Shown one piece after another: positions 18,169 through 26,186 of a DNA stretch of 64,000 bases. The DNA comes from Ilyomonas sp965219515. Lineage in GTDB: Bacteria; Bacteroidota; Bacteroidia; Chitinophagales; Chitinophagaceae. The notes below the pieces were generated by a model. It had not been told where the DNA came from. It did not search any database and worked only from the letters and a program-made list of their open reading frames with translations. The stretch's first letter is position 1, and the number at the start of each line of letters is the position of its first letter. Location of the stretch: positions 930,001-994,000 of the forward strand of contig OZ244776.1 of the NCBI GenBank assembly GCA_965219515.1, read 5' to 3'. The translations under genes were made by a program, and so were the position numbers.

Positions 18169-19176
18169 ATGCTTTCTTTTGAAAACAATACATTTCTCTT
18201 CGGATTAATTATTTTAATTCCCCTCACATTGCTTTTTGTAGCGGTTCTTCGCTGGAAACGTAACGTGCGTAAAGCATTAGGCGATTTCTATTTAATAAAT
18301 AAACTAACCGCCAATTACTCGCCGGCACTTTACAGAGCCAAATTCATTGCGGTTCTTGTTACTATCGCGCTTGGTATTTTTGCCCTGGCAAATTTGCGCA
18401 AACCCGCAAAAACCGATGGCGAAAAACGCGCGGGCATAGATGTTATGATTGCGCTTGACGTTAGCAAAAGTATGCTGAGCGAAGATGTAAAACCTTCGCG
18501 TCTTGATAAAGCAAAACAGTGCGTAAGCCTGTTGTTAGATAAGCTTGGCAATAACCGTCTTGGCATTGTTGTATTTGCCGGTCAGGCGTTTTTGCAAATG
18601 CCATTGACTTCCGATGTTGCAGCTACCAGATTGTATCTCAGCAATGCCACGCCCGATGCGGTTTCATTGCAGGGAACTGACATCAGCAGCGCCTTGCAGC
18701 TTTGCGCCGCTTCGTTAGACACGAAAGAAAAAAAATATAAAGCCGTGGTACTCATTTCTGACGGTGAAGACCACGATCCGAAAACAAAAAACACATTGCA
18801 ACATCTTTTCGATGATGGTGTTATTGTATATACCATTGGCATTGGCACCGCAGAAGGTTCGCCGATTGTTGAAGCCGGCAATGTTTATAAAACAGACATT
18901 AACGGACAAACGGTAATTTCGAAACTGAATGCAGAAGAATTAAAATTGATTTCTGAAAAAACGGGCGGCTCTTATTTTCATCTGGAGAACTCGGAAACAA
19001 CGGCAGATGAATTGGCTTCGCAATTAAATAACAGAGAAAAAAAAATAATTAATGATACCGGCGGCAGTCATCAATACACTTCCTTTTATCCTTTGTTCAC
19101 CGCATTGATGATATTGATTCTGATTGCCGAAGTTTTTATTCCTGAAATAAAAAGAAAAGCGCATGAGCAGACATAA
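18169..19176 (+). CDS. batB: BatB-like von Willebrand factor A membrane protein
   Basis: A 335-residue protein from ATG 18169 (MLSFENNTFLFG). The open frame begins at 18073 but would overlap the beta-lactamase gene and add an unlikely N-terminus. It has two N-terminal TM segments, a VWA domain with MIDAS DVSKS (residues 97-101) and GIVVFAGQAFLQMPLTSD, and a C-terminal TM helix (LFTALMILILIAEVF). Bat proteins of Bacteroidota are linked to aerotolerance and envelope stress, with the VWA domain facing the periplasm. It overlaps the next TPR gene by 14 bp. No BatA, BatD or MoxR gene is adjacent, which is unusual for this operon. Confidence 0.82.
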   Translation: MLSFENNTFLFGLIILIPLTLLFVAVLRWKRNVRKALGDFYLINKLTANYSPALYRAKFIAVLVTIALGIFALANLRKPAKTDGEKRAGIDVMIALDVSKSMLSEDVKPSRLDKAKQCVSLLLDKLGNNRLGIVVFAGQAFLQMPLTSDVAATRLYLSNATPDAVSLQGTDISSALQLCAASLDTKEKKYKAVVLISDGEDHDPKTKNTLQHLFDDGVIVYTIGIGTAEGSPIVEAGNVYKTDINGQTVISKLNAEELKLISEKTGGSYFHLENSETTADELASQLNNREKKIINDTGGSHQYTSFYPLFTALMILILIAEVFIPEIKRKAHEQT

Positions 19177-19873
19177 GTCATCAGTCATAAGCCATCAGCC
19201 GTCAGCCGTCGGTTATAAAGTATCAGATAAGAAAAGATGGCTGTTTATAATAATGATACTTATTGCTTACAACTTATTATTTACAACCTCCTCTGCCATT
19301 GCTCAAAAGGCGAATTCGTCCATCAAACAAGGTAACGAAGCCTACCGGAAAAATAAGTTTGCAACAGCTATAAAAGATTACGCTAAAGCGCTGCAAAGCG
19401 ATGAAAAAAATGTTACTGCCAGGTTTAATATGGCAAATGCCCAGCAGCGAAACGGCAACGAAGAAGCGTCTGCGGCTAATTATGATGATGTGATAAAAAC
19501 AACAACTGATGCTGACATGCAGGCAAAAGCACACTATAATAAAGCGCTGGCTATGCTGCAACAGAAAAACGTAGGTGCTGCGGTAGATGCTTTTAAACAA
19601 TCGCTGCGCCTTTCGCCGAATGACAATGAGGCACGTGAAAACCTGCAAAAAGCTTTAAACGAGCAAAAAAAACAGCAGGAGCAAAATCAAAAGCAAAACC
19701 CGGATCAAAAGCAGCAACAGCAGCAGCAAAAAAAGGAACAAAAGCAACAGCCGAAGATGAACCGGGAGATGATGGAACAAAAATTTAAAGAGCTTCAGGA
19801 ACAGGAAAAAAAACTGCAGAAAGATTTGCAGAAACAAAAAACAAATCAGCAGGAGCAGGAAAAAGACTGGTAG
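19163..19873 (+). CDS. batC: BatC-like TPR protein with Gln/Lys-rich tail
   Basis: A 236-residue exported protein. After a hydrophobic segment (LFIIMILIAYNLLF) come three TPR-like repeats, for example NEAYRKNKFATAIKDYAKAL, ARFNMANAQQRNGNEEASAANYDD and AHYNKALAMLQQKNVGAAVDAF. The last ~80 residues are an extremely Gln/Lys/Glu-rich coiled tail. The TPR array after a VWA gene is the BatB-BatC arrangement. The first 30 residues come from a degenerate CATCAGCCGTCAGCC-like repeat, so the ATG at 19253 (MILIAYN) is a plausible true start. It probably acts as a protein-interaction scaffold in the periplasm. Confidence 0.78.
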   Translation: MSRHKSSVISHQPSAVGYKVSDKKRWLFIIMILIAYNLLFTTSSAIAQKANSSIKQGNEAYRKNKFATAIKDYAKALQSDEKNVTARFNMANAQQRNGNEEASAANYDDVIKTTTDADMQAKAHYNKALAMLQQKNVGAAVDAFKQSLRLSPNDNEARENLQKALNEQKKQQEQNQKQNPDQKQQQQQQKKEQKQQPKMNREMMEQKFKELQEQEKKLQKDLQKQKTNQQEQEKDW

Positions 19874-19943
19874 CGTTCCGGAAAAGATGCGTTTATTTTT
19901 GCGGACTTTGATGATGTAAATTCAAAAGAAAATAACCTGTTTC

Positions 19944-20498
19944 ATGATACATATAACCGGACAAACAAGTTTGCAATACGATGAAAGTATTTCTCTTTGT
20001 AAAGAAATATTTGATAAAAAAACCATTGACTACGGCACTTCCTGGCGCGTGTTGCGTACCATATCTGTTGTGGATCAGATTTTTATCAAAGCGCTGCGTA
20101 TACGCAATCTTCAGGAAATAAAAGAGCAAATGATAAGTGATGATATTCCGGGAGAGTTCAAAGGCATCTTAAATTATGCGGTTATCGGTTTGATACAATT
20201 GCAATTGCCTTCCGCCATCGAAGATTTATCAATTGAAACGGCATCCGGGTATTATCAGCAGCAAGTAAAAATCGCCAGGCAAACGATGATGGCGAAAAAC
20301 CACGATTATGGTGAAGCCTGGCGCGATATGAGTCAGCAAAGCTTTGTTGATTTAATTCTAATGAAGCTCTTGCGCATCAAACAAATTTTACTGAACGAAG
20401 GCAGAACCTTAATCAGCGAAGGCATTGATGCCAATTATATTGATATCATTAATTATGCGGCATTTGCGTTAATATTGATAACCGAAGAAAAGCAATAA
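19944..20498 (+). CDS. DUF1599 (nucleotide-modification-associated domain) protein
   Basis: A 184-residue protein made of two similar halves. The first has IDYGTSWRVLRTISVVDQIFIKALRI and the second has HDYGEAWRDMSQQSFVDLILMKLLRI; each shares a DYGxxWR motif and a VDxxxxKxLRI helix. This duplicated arrangement is what I recognise as DUF1599 in Bacteroidota. The fold family has been linked to nucleotide modification in comparative analyses, but no biochemical role is known to me. It is followed 8 bp later by the DoxX-like gene, a neighbourhood often conserved in the phylum. Confidence 0.8.
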   Translation: MIHITGQTSLQYDESISLCKEIFDKKTIDYGTSWRVLRTISVVDQIFIKALRIRNLQEIKEQMISDDIPGEFKGILNYAVIGLIQLQLPSAIEDLSIETASGYYQQQVKIARQTMMAKNHDYGEAWRDMSQQSFVDLILMKLLRIKQILLNEGRTLISEGIDANYIDIINYAAFALILITEEKQ

Positions 20499-20506
20499 GA
20501 GATTAC

Positions 20507-21625
20507 ATGAAAAGGAATTCCGTATTGCTCATTATCCGCTGGATTGTGGGTATTTTATTTATTTTTTCCGGGCTGATAAAAGCCAATGATCCGTTGGGTC
20601 TTAGTTATAAAATGCAGGAGTTTTTTGAAGCCTGGCACATCACTTATCTCAACAGTTTCGCTTTACCGCTATCATTGGTAATGAATGTATTTGAAGTATT
20701 GGCCGGCATTGCCATCATTGCCGGCTGGCGGATGAAAGTAGTGAGTTGGCTGCTGCTTTTACTCATTGTTTTTTTTACGTTTCTTACCGGTTACGCAATG
20801 CTATCCGGCAGGTTTAAAAGCTGCGGCTGCTTTGGCGATTGTATTCCGCTTACACCTTCACAATCATTTATTAAAGATGTAGTTCTGCTTTTATTAATCA
20901 TCGTTCTTGTCTTTCAACGTAAGCATATTATACAGCGTTTGCTTGTTCGGCGGTTATCTTTTATTATTCTTTTATTCACCCTTGCCGGCGTCTCTCTTTT
21001 TGAAAGCTACGTACTTACTTATTTGCCGGTATTAGATTGTTTGCCATACAAAGAAGGCAATGATATTTTACAGCAAATGAAAGTGCCCGATGGCGCCGTT
21101 AGCGATAGTTTTGCCATGACATTTACCTACAAAAAAAACGGCAGAGAAACAGAATTTGATGCCGAACATTTTCCTGACGATTTCGACAGCACGTATGAAT
21201 TTGTTGGCAGATATGATAAATTGGTAAGGAAAGGCACTGCATCACCGCCGATTACCGATTTTGCTTTGCAAACAATTGGTGGAAATGATACCACTTCTGC
21301 CATTCTGAATCAGCCAAAATATGTGATGGCTTTTGTTCAGAATTTTGATAACTGGCAAAAACAATCAGATCAGTTTCAGATGATAGATGCATTTTGCAAA
21401 GCAAATCAGTTTCCGTTATTCGTGGTAACGCCTGTACCGCAGCAGGCAAGGCAAACTTTACCTGATATGTCTGATAAATATATTTTGCGTAGCGATGCCA
21501 CCGTGCTGAAAACCGCAGCCCGCGTGAATGCTACTTACTTTGTTATGGAAAAAGCGCTAATTAAAAAGAAGGAAAGCTATGCCAATAAAAATGATATTGT
21601 AAAGTATCTCAACAGCAAAAAATAA
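20507..21625 (+). CDS. BT_3928-type DoxX/MauE-like membrane protein with thioredoxin-fold tail
   Basis: A 372-residue protein. The N-terminal half has four or five TM helices of the DoxX/MauE type (IIRWIVGILFIFSGLIKANDPLGLSYKMQEFF), a cysteine motif SCGCFGDC near residue 105, and a fifth TM. The C-terminal half is soluble and has a thioredoxin-like layout (GTASPPITDFALQTIGGNDTT, then KYVMAFVQNFDNWQKQ), without a CxxC there. MauE/DoxX relatives take part in quinone-linked redox or disulfide handling; the exact role here is inferred. It probably forms an operon with DUF1599. Confidence 0.8.
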   Translation: MKRNSVLLIIRWIVGILFIFSGLIKANDPLGLSYKMQEFFEAWHITYLNSFALPLSLVMNVFEVLAGIAIIAGWRMKVVSWLLLLLIVFFTFLTGYAMLSGRFKSCGCFGDCIPLTPSQSFIKDVVLLLLIIVLVFQRKHIIQRLLVRRLSFIILLFTLAGVSLFESYVLTYLPVLDCLPYKEGNDILQQMKVPDGAVSDSFAMTFTYKKNGRETEFDAEHFPDDFDSTYEFVGRYDKLVRKGTASPPITDFALQTIGGNDTTSAILNQPKYVMAFVQNFDNWQKQSDQFQMIDAFCKANQFPLFVVTPVPQQARQTLPDMSDKYILRSDATVLKTAARVNATYFVMEKALIKKKESYANKNDIVKYLNSKK

Positions 21626-21633
21626 TTTTCGGT

Positions 21634-21924
21634 TCATTGAATTACAACCGCAGTAATTATATTTTCACCCAACGCTTCATTTACGCGTTCTATAATTTTT
21701 TCTTTCTGGTACAGCAATTCATTTTTTAGCGGGCCAACAGACGTATTAATAAAAAGTGTGCTGTTGATAATCTGAATTTTATCGGTATGCCGGGCAATGG
21801 TATTTCCCATAATTTGCTGCCATACTTCTTCAATCTGAACCGAGCGGATGCCGTTTTTTATATTGCTTTTGTTAATGAAATTTTTAAGTGCGCTGCCAAT
21901 GTGATATTCGCTCATGTGATTCAT
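21634..21924 (-). CDS. DUF721/DciA-like small protein
   Basis: A 96-residue protein with SEYHIGSALKNFINKSNIKNGIRSVQIEEVWQQIMGNTIARHTDKIQIINSTLFINTSVGPLKNELLYQKEKIIERVNE. This has the W-x2-I-x-G and the L-x-V-x2-S/N-x-W/L-x2-EL pattern of DUF721. Some members (DciA) load the replicative helicase, others have no known role, and in Bacteroidota the short version is common. The start may be at 21924 or the second Met at 21915. It is convergent with the DoxX-like gene, with only 8 bp between the stops. Confidence 0.8.
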   Translation of the reverse strand: MNHMSEYHIGSALKNFINKSNIKNGIRSVQIEEVWQQIMGNTIARHTDKIQIINSTLFINTSVGPLKNELLYQKEKIIERVNEALGENIITAVVIQ

Positions 21925-22092
21925 GTATTAAAATGAGAAATTCTGATGAATGTTGAAGAGTTTTTAAAACTTACAATCGAAAAAAAATAAATCAATTGTT
22001 GCCATGCTGTTTACCAGAAGTTGCAAAAGCCGGCAACGTAAATTTGTTTTCTGCATTTTTAATCATAACTCAACATTCTTAATTAAGGTAAG

Positions 22093-22752
22093 TTATATTT
22101 TAAGATAATTCATCAGCAGATCATAATTTTCGCGAAGCTCATTTTCATACGCTTCTTCGCCAAAAAAATAGCGGATTATATAATCGTATCGCTGCAAGGT
22201 AGAAAGAACGTCAGACACTTCGGTTTTATTTAATTTTAGGGTAACGATAAACAAACCTGTGCCTGCTTCCGTATAGGTGTTCAACTGAACAATGCTGGCA
22301 TTATTAGTTTCTACAAGCCTCGACAACTCGCCGATTGCATACTGATTCCGTTCCATTTCAAGAACAATGATGGCACCCGATTCTTCCACATTCTGAAAAG
22401 CGGCGGCGGCATGTATAATTTCTGTTGCGCTGATAACACCCTGCAACTGTGTGTCTGTATTTATAACGGGCAACAGGCTTAGCTCGTTGGCAGAGATTGT
22501 TTTTAAAGCCGATAAAAAATGTTCGCCCGGCTGAACCGAAACTTTTATCAGCATTGGATGCAATGCGCCAATGCTGATTGATTCATCTTCATCAAGCAAA
22601 TCTGTTTTTGATATGATGCCGGTATATAATTCCTCTTCCGTTACCGGAAGATGCTGCACATCATAATCGTCCATAAACTGCAGGGCAAGCGATATGGTGT
22701 CGGAAAGGTGAACTATCGGATAGTTCACAATCGGAAGCTGGCTTACTAACAT
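22093..22752 (-). CDS. CBS-domain protein with ACT-like C-terminus
   Basis: A 219-residue soluble protein. A tandem CBS pair occupies roughly residues 1-125 (VHLSDTISLALQFMDDYDVQHLPVTEEELYTGIISKTDLLDE, then a second, weaker unit ending LQGVISATEIIHAAAAF). An ACT-like domain follows (GAIIVLEMERNQYAIGELSRLVETNNASIVQLNTY). Such CBS-ACT proteins bind adenine nucleotides or amino acids and may regulate metabolism, but the ligand is unknown. It lies 29 bp from the alpha/beta hydrolase gene on the same strand, suggesting one transcript. Confidence 0.75.
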   Translation of the reverse strand: MLVSQLPIVNYPIVHLSDTISLALQFMDDYDVQHLPVTEEELYTGIISKTDLLDEDESISIGALHPMLIKVSVQPGEHFLSALKTISANELSLLPVINTDTQLQGVISATEIIHAAAAFQNVEESGAIIVLEMERNQYAIGELSRLVETNNASIVQLNTYTEAGTGLFIVTLKLNKTEVSDVLSTLQRYDYIIRYFFGEEAYENELRENYDLLMNYLKI

Positions 22753-22781
22753 TGCACGTTTTTATAGTGAGACAAAAAAAA

Positions 22782-23561
22782 TCACGCCATAGTTGCAGCA
22801 GGCTGTTTTAATTTTTTTAAGAACACTTCTAAAATGTTATTGAATTCATCGGGTACTTCCATCATAGGAGCGTGCCCGCACTTATCTATAAAATGCAATT
22901 CGCTGTTGGGTAATAGCTTGTTAAACTCCTCGGCCACAAAAGGCGGCGTAATGGTATCATTCTTTCCCCAGATAAGCAGCGTTGGCTGAATAATCTGGTT
23001 CAGTTCCTCGCCTAAATTATTGCGGATGGCGCTTTTGGCAAGCGAAATAATTTTTATCACTTTCAGCCGGTTGTTGGTAATCTCGAATACTTCGTTTACC
23101 AGGTCATCCGTTGCTAAGTTGGGATCGTAAAATGTAAGCTGCGTTTTTGTACGGATGTAATCCATATTACCGCGCTTGGGATAACTGTCGCCCATGCCAC
23201 TTTCAAACAAACCCGAACTGCCCGTGAGCGTAAGCGATTTGATGCGCTCGGGATGTTTTAGTATGTGCACAAGCGCTACATGACCGCCAAGCGAATTGCC
23301 CAATAAATGAATGTTATTGTAATTGCGAACCTCTATAAATTTATGAACAAACTTTTCAAATCCGCCAACCGTGGTATGAAAAATATCAAGTTCAAAAAGC
23401 GGTAGGAGCGGAACGATAACGAGGTATTGCTTCTTAAAATGCTCAATCAAATCCTGAAAATTACTCAACGCGCCAAATAATCCATGCAGCAGCAGTAACG
23501 GTTCGCCGCTGCCTTCTTCTATAAATTTAAACTTATCCTGCTGTTTTATTTGATATGCCAT
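22782..23561 (-). CDS. Alpha/beta hydrolase
   Basis: A 259-residue enzyme of the alpha/beta hydrolase fold. It has an oxyanion-loop motif LLLLHGLFGALSNF, the nucleophile elbow LLGNSLGGHVAL (catalytic Ser), an acid strand LLIWGKNDTITPP (Asp) and DKCGHAPMMEVP (catalytic His). There is no signal peptide. Substrate specificity (ester, lactone or thioester) is not predictable. It is followed by the CBS-ACT gene on the same strand. Confidence 0.88.
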   Translation of the reverse strand: MAYQIKQQDKFKFIEEGSGEPLLLLHGLFGALSNFQDLIEHFKKQYLVIVPLLPLFELDIFHTTVGGFEKFVHKFIEVRNYNNIHLLGNSLGGHVALVHILKHPERIKSLTLTGSSGLFESGMGDSYPKRGNMDYIRTKTQLTFYDPNLATDDLVNEVFEITNNRLKVIKIISLAKSAIRNNLGEELNQIIQPTLLIWGKNDTITPPFVAEEFNKLLPNSELHFIDKCGHAPMMEVPDEFNNILEVFLKKLKQPAATMA

Positions 23562-23638
23562 GTAAGCTTGTTATAAATAAACCTTATTCTCAAAAATAAC
23601 CAAGTCCTGCTAAAATACTGGTTTTGCCTGTAAGTATC

Positions 23639-24175
23639 TCATTTGCTTTTTTGAATGGTTTTGTCAAAAAAATCTTCCAGTTGCAAAAACATGTTTTTAA
23701 ACCAGGGAATCACATCGCTGAAAACGCTGATGGCTTTTGGTCCCCACGGTTGTATGAAATTATATAAATGAGAAGCGGAAATGGTTTCGCTGTTTATCAA
23801 ATTAATTTTACCGGCATAAAATAACCCGATGCTGAATACAATGGTATAAAGAATAAGATACAGTAAAATGCCTGCTATTTTATTGATGAAGCCAAGCATG
23901 GCAAACTGCAGCGTTTTTTCTATTAAAACGGCTGCCATTCTTGTAATGATGGCAACGCCGACTAAAACAATAACGAAAGCCAGTACGGGTAACAAACGCT
24001 CGCCGAGGTTTGTGGTTCTGCCCAGCCAAACAGCTATGGTTGCCGATAATTTCAGCGCCGCGGCGAGACCGATAAAAATGGCAAAAAAAGAAAATATGGC
24101 AACAACAAATCCCTGGCTGAACCCTTTAAAAACAGCAAGTGCAAGAACCAGAAGATATATAATATCAATAATCAA
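23639..24175 (-). CDS. CvpA family membrane protein
   Basis: A 178-residue inner-membrane protein with four hydrophobic segments and the CvpA N-terminal pattern IIDIIYLLVLALAVFKGFSQGFVVAIFSFFAIFIGLAAAL. In other bacteria CvpA is tied to envelope homeostasis and, in E. coli, to colicin V production; its mechanism is unclear. The start codon appears to be TTG at 24175, since the conserved first strand starts immediately and no ATG lies in frame upstream before a stop or break in similarity. The gene is downstream of the YqeY gene on the same strand. Confidence 0.8.
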   Translation of the reverse strand: MIIDIIYLLVLALAVFKGFSQGFVVAIFSFFAIFIGLAAALKLSATIAVWLGRTTNLGERLLPVLAFVIVLVGVAIITRMAAVLIEKTLQFAMLGFINKIAGILLYLILYTIVFSIGLFYAGKINLINSETISASHLYNFIQPWGPKAISVFSDVIPWFKNMFLQLEDFFDKTIQKSK

Positions 24176-24230
24176 GTGTCAGCCGGGATTTAATATCAGA
24201 TACAATTCTAAATTATCAATTGCATGTCTT

Positions 24231-24683
24231 TTACTTCGCCAATAAATCTTTAACCATTGCCGAAATTGTTTTACCGTCTGCCTTGCCCGCAAGTTGTCTG
24301 GAAGCAACGCCCATTACTTTACCCATATCGGCAGGCGACGAAGCGCCGGTGTCAGCAATAATTTTTTGTATTGCTTCGCTTAGTTCTTCGTTGCTTAACT
24401 GGGCAGGCATAAACTTTTCAATCACGGCAAGTTCTTCCTGCTCTTTCTGCGCAAGATCGGGACGGTTTTGCTGAGTGAAAATTTCGAGAGAATCTTTTCT
24501 TTGTTTGATAATACGCTGCAGAAGCTTCAACTCGCCGTCTTCCGAAACCTGCCCGTTAGCGCCAGGTTCTGTTTTCGCTTTGATGATTTCAGCTTTAATA
24601 GCGCGAAGTCCGCGCAATGCCGCTTCATCTCTGGCTTTCATGGCATCTTTCAATTCAATCATCACTTTTGTTTCCAGGCTCAT
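24231..24683 (-). CDS. GatB/YqeY domain protein
   Basis: A 150-residue protein with the whole YqeY pattern. It has a helical N-terminus (ELKDAMKARDEAALRGLRAIKAEI), LQRIIKQRKDSLEIFTQQNRPDLAQKEQEELAVIEKFMPAQLSNEEL, and the C-terminal GKVMGVASRQLAGKADGKTISAMVKDLLA. The YqeY domain is shared with the tail of the GatB amidotransferase subunit and probably binds RNA, but the cellular task of the stand-alone protein is unknown. It lies 36 bp downstream of gldC. Confidence 0.9.
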   Translation of the reverse strand: MSLETKVMIELKDAMKARDEAALRGLRAIKAEIIKAKTEPGANGQVSEDGELKLLQRIIKQRKDSLEIFTQQNRPDLAQKEQEELAVIEKFMPAQLSNEELSEAIQKIIADTGASSPADMGKVMGVASRQLAGKADGKTISAMVKDLLAK

Positions 24684-24719
24684 ATTGTTTCATTTTTTTA
24701 CGTTAAAAAGCAAGTTCAT

Positions 24720-25064
24720 TTACTTCGCTTCTTCCGCCTGCAAAGCGCGAAATTTATTCATAAACTCTTTGGCAAAAGATTTAATATCGCCGGAAAGCTG
24801 CTGATAATTTGTAGCGCGCTGATATGTATCGGCCATCGTAACAAAAGTCTGATAAAAAAAATCGGTCATTTCATCTACCATCATATCTTTTGTCCAAAGG
24901 TCAATGCGCAGGGCGGTTTTTTCTGCATTGTCCCAGAAGGACAGCATCAGCGCCTTTGCTTTTTGCAGATCTTCCATCGAGCTGTCGGTTGCATTCCAGT
25001 TTATTTCGCTTACCAGTTTGTTTTCATCTCTGCTTACATCTATGGTTATCCTGGAGTTGTACAT
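24720..25064 (-). CDS. gldC: Gliding motility protein GldC
   Basis: A 114-residue cytoplasmic protein. IDVSRDENKLVSEINWNATDS, AKALMLSFWDNAEKTALRIDLWTKDMMVDEM and DFFYQTFVTMADTYQRAT are the full-length GldC signature. In Flavobacterium GldC is needed for efficient gliding, and homologues occur also in non-gliding Bacteroidota. No other gld, spr or por genes lie in the window, so it is isolated from the type IX secretion genes. A TACTTTTG element upstream (25093-25086) could drive a promoter inside the end of the preceding gene. Confidence 0.93.
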   Translation of the reverse strand: MYNSRITIDVSRDENKLVSEINWNATDSSMEDLQKAKALMLSFWDNAEKTALRIDLWTKDMMVDEMTDFFYQTFVTMADTYQRATNYQQLSGDIKSFAKEFMNKFRALQAEEAK

Positions 25065-25085
25065 TGTTGTTTACTGATTAAGCGG

Positions 25086-25118
25086 CAAAAGTAGCAACTA
25101 TATTTTTTTATATGACAA
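25086..25118 (-). promoter_or_regulatory. Candidate promoter for gldC
   Basis: Minus-strand TTG (25118-25116) followed after 22 bp by TACTTTTG (25093-25086), 21 nt before the gldC ATG. The spacer is at the long end of the Bacteroidota range and the -33 box overlaps the tail of the upstream gene. Confidence 0.3.
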
Positions 25119-26168
25119 CGCTTTTGGTATAACATCTTGCAATTGAGAAGATGCCTCTGCTTTGGTATATTGTTTTGCTTTTTCAAAACCCGATTCTATC
25201 AGTTTGCTGCGCAGTGTTTCATCTTTATACAGTAAAATCATTTTGTTTTTTAGTTCATCATAATTACCGGTTGCTACCAAGACAACAACCTCTTCAAAAT
25301 ATTCTTTTATGTTTTCTGTTGTAAATGAAATGGCAGGCGCGCCGCACTGAATCGCCTGTAAAAGGGGCATCAAATCGTTATTCTGATCAGGCGTATGTAC
25401 AAACGCATAAGCAGCCGCTAAAACGGAGGCATATTGCCGGCTTGTAAGCGCGTTTAAAAAAACAATATCATCACGATATTTATAGGTGTTTATTTTTTCT
25501 TGCCATTCTTCCTGCCCGGCAAATAAAACGGTTCCTGCCACAATCAGTTTCATGCTGCTATGCTGCCATTTTTTAAAGCCGGAGAATGCTTTTAAAAGCA
25601 AAAGCAGGGAAACCAATGTTTTGTGTTCTGCTGTTATTAAAAAATACTCTCTTCCCTGGGCATGCTGCATCTTTACCGACTGTTGCTCACTCCACGAAAC
25701 GGGTTGAAAAACGTCATCGGCTGCTGCCTGTATTACCTGAGTATTGTTTGTTAATAACTGATATTTTTCAATCAGATTTTGCTTTTCACTCTGCGAACAG
25801 ACAGCCATGTTAGCCGAAGAAGAAAGTTTTTTTTTATTGCTGAAAGTATTAGTATCTAACGGAATAATCAGTTGCGGTATTTCCGATAGTAATTTCGGTT
25901 GATCGGCCATCGTAACAAGCCATTTTATGTTGTGTTTTCTTACGAAAAACGAAATGCGGATTTTTTGTAACAGCGAAAGAGTTTTTCTGTTGAGTCTTAC
26001 AACAACCATCACGTTTTCACCGCTTAGTCTTTGATTCGCTTTTGAAAAACCGGTTGCTTCATGAATTTGATAATTCTGGCTGGCAAAAAGATCAATCACA
26101 AGCTGAAACAAAAATTCTGCGTAGCTGTTTCGCTTTATGTTGCGTGGAATTACAATTAATATTCGCAT
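25098..26168 (-). CDS. Glycosyltransferase-like protein (GT-B, degenerate GT4)
   Basis: A 356-residue protein with GT-B layout: ILIVIPRNIKRNSYAEFLFQLV at the N-terminus, VNAL-like INTYKYRDDIVFLNALTSRQYASVLAAAYAFVHTP and QAIQCGAPAISFTTENIKEYF in the C-terminal domain. The usual EX7E motif is not clear (NNDLMPLLQAI stands in its place), so catalytic competence is uncertain. It is downstream of the MurU-like nucleotidyltransferase and the kinase-RapZ fusion on the same strand, so it may use or relate to the sugar nucleotide made there. That link is inference from gene order. Confidence 0.7.
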   Translation of the reverse strand: MRILIVIPRNIKRNSYAEFLFQLVIDLFASQNYQIHEATGFSKANQRLSGENVMVVVRLNRKTLSLLQKIRISFFVRKHNIKWLVTMADQPKLLSEIPQLIIPLDTNTFSNKKKLSSSANMAVCSQSEKQNLIEKYQLLTNNTQVIQAAADDVFQPVSWSEQQSVKMQHAQGREYFLITAEHKTLVSLLLLLKAFSGFKKWQHSSMKLIVAGTVLFAGQEEWQEKINTYKYRDDIVFLNALTSRQYASVLAAAYAFVHTPDQNNDLMPLLQAIQCGAPAISFTTENIKEYFEEVVVLVATGNYDELKNKMILLYKDETLRSKLIESGFEKAKQYTKAEASSQLQDVIPKALSYKKI

Positions 26169-26186
26169 GAGAAATGAGATAGAAAA

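Noticed and set aside
19655..19837. A Leu-rich 60-residue open frame on the minus strand
   Set aside because: It is the antisense reading of the Gln/Lys-rich tail of the BatC-like gene and has no independent features.
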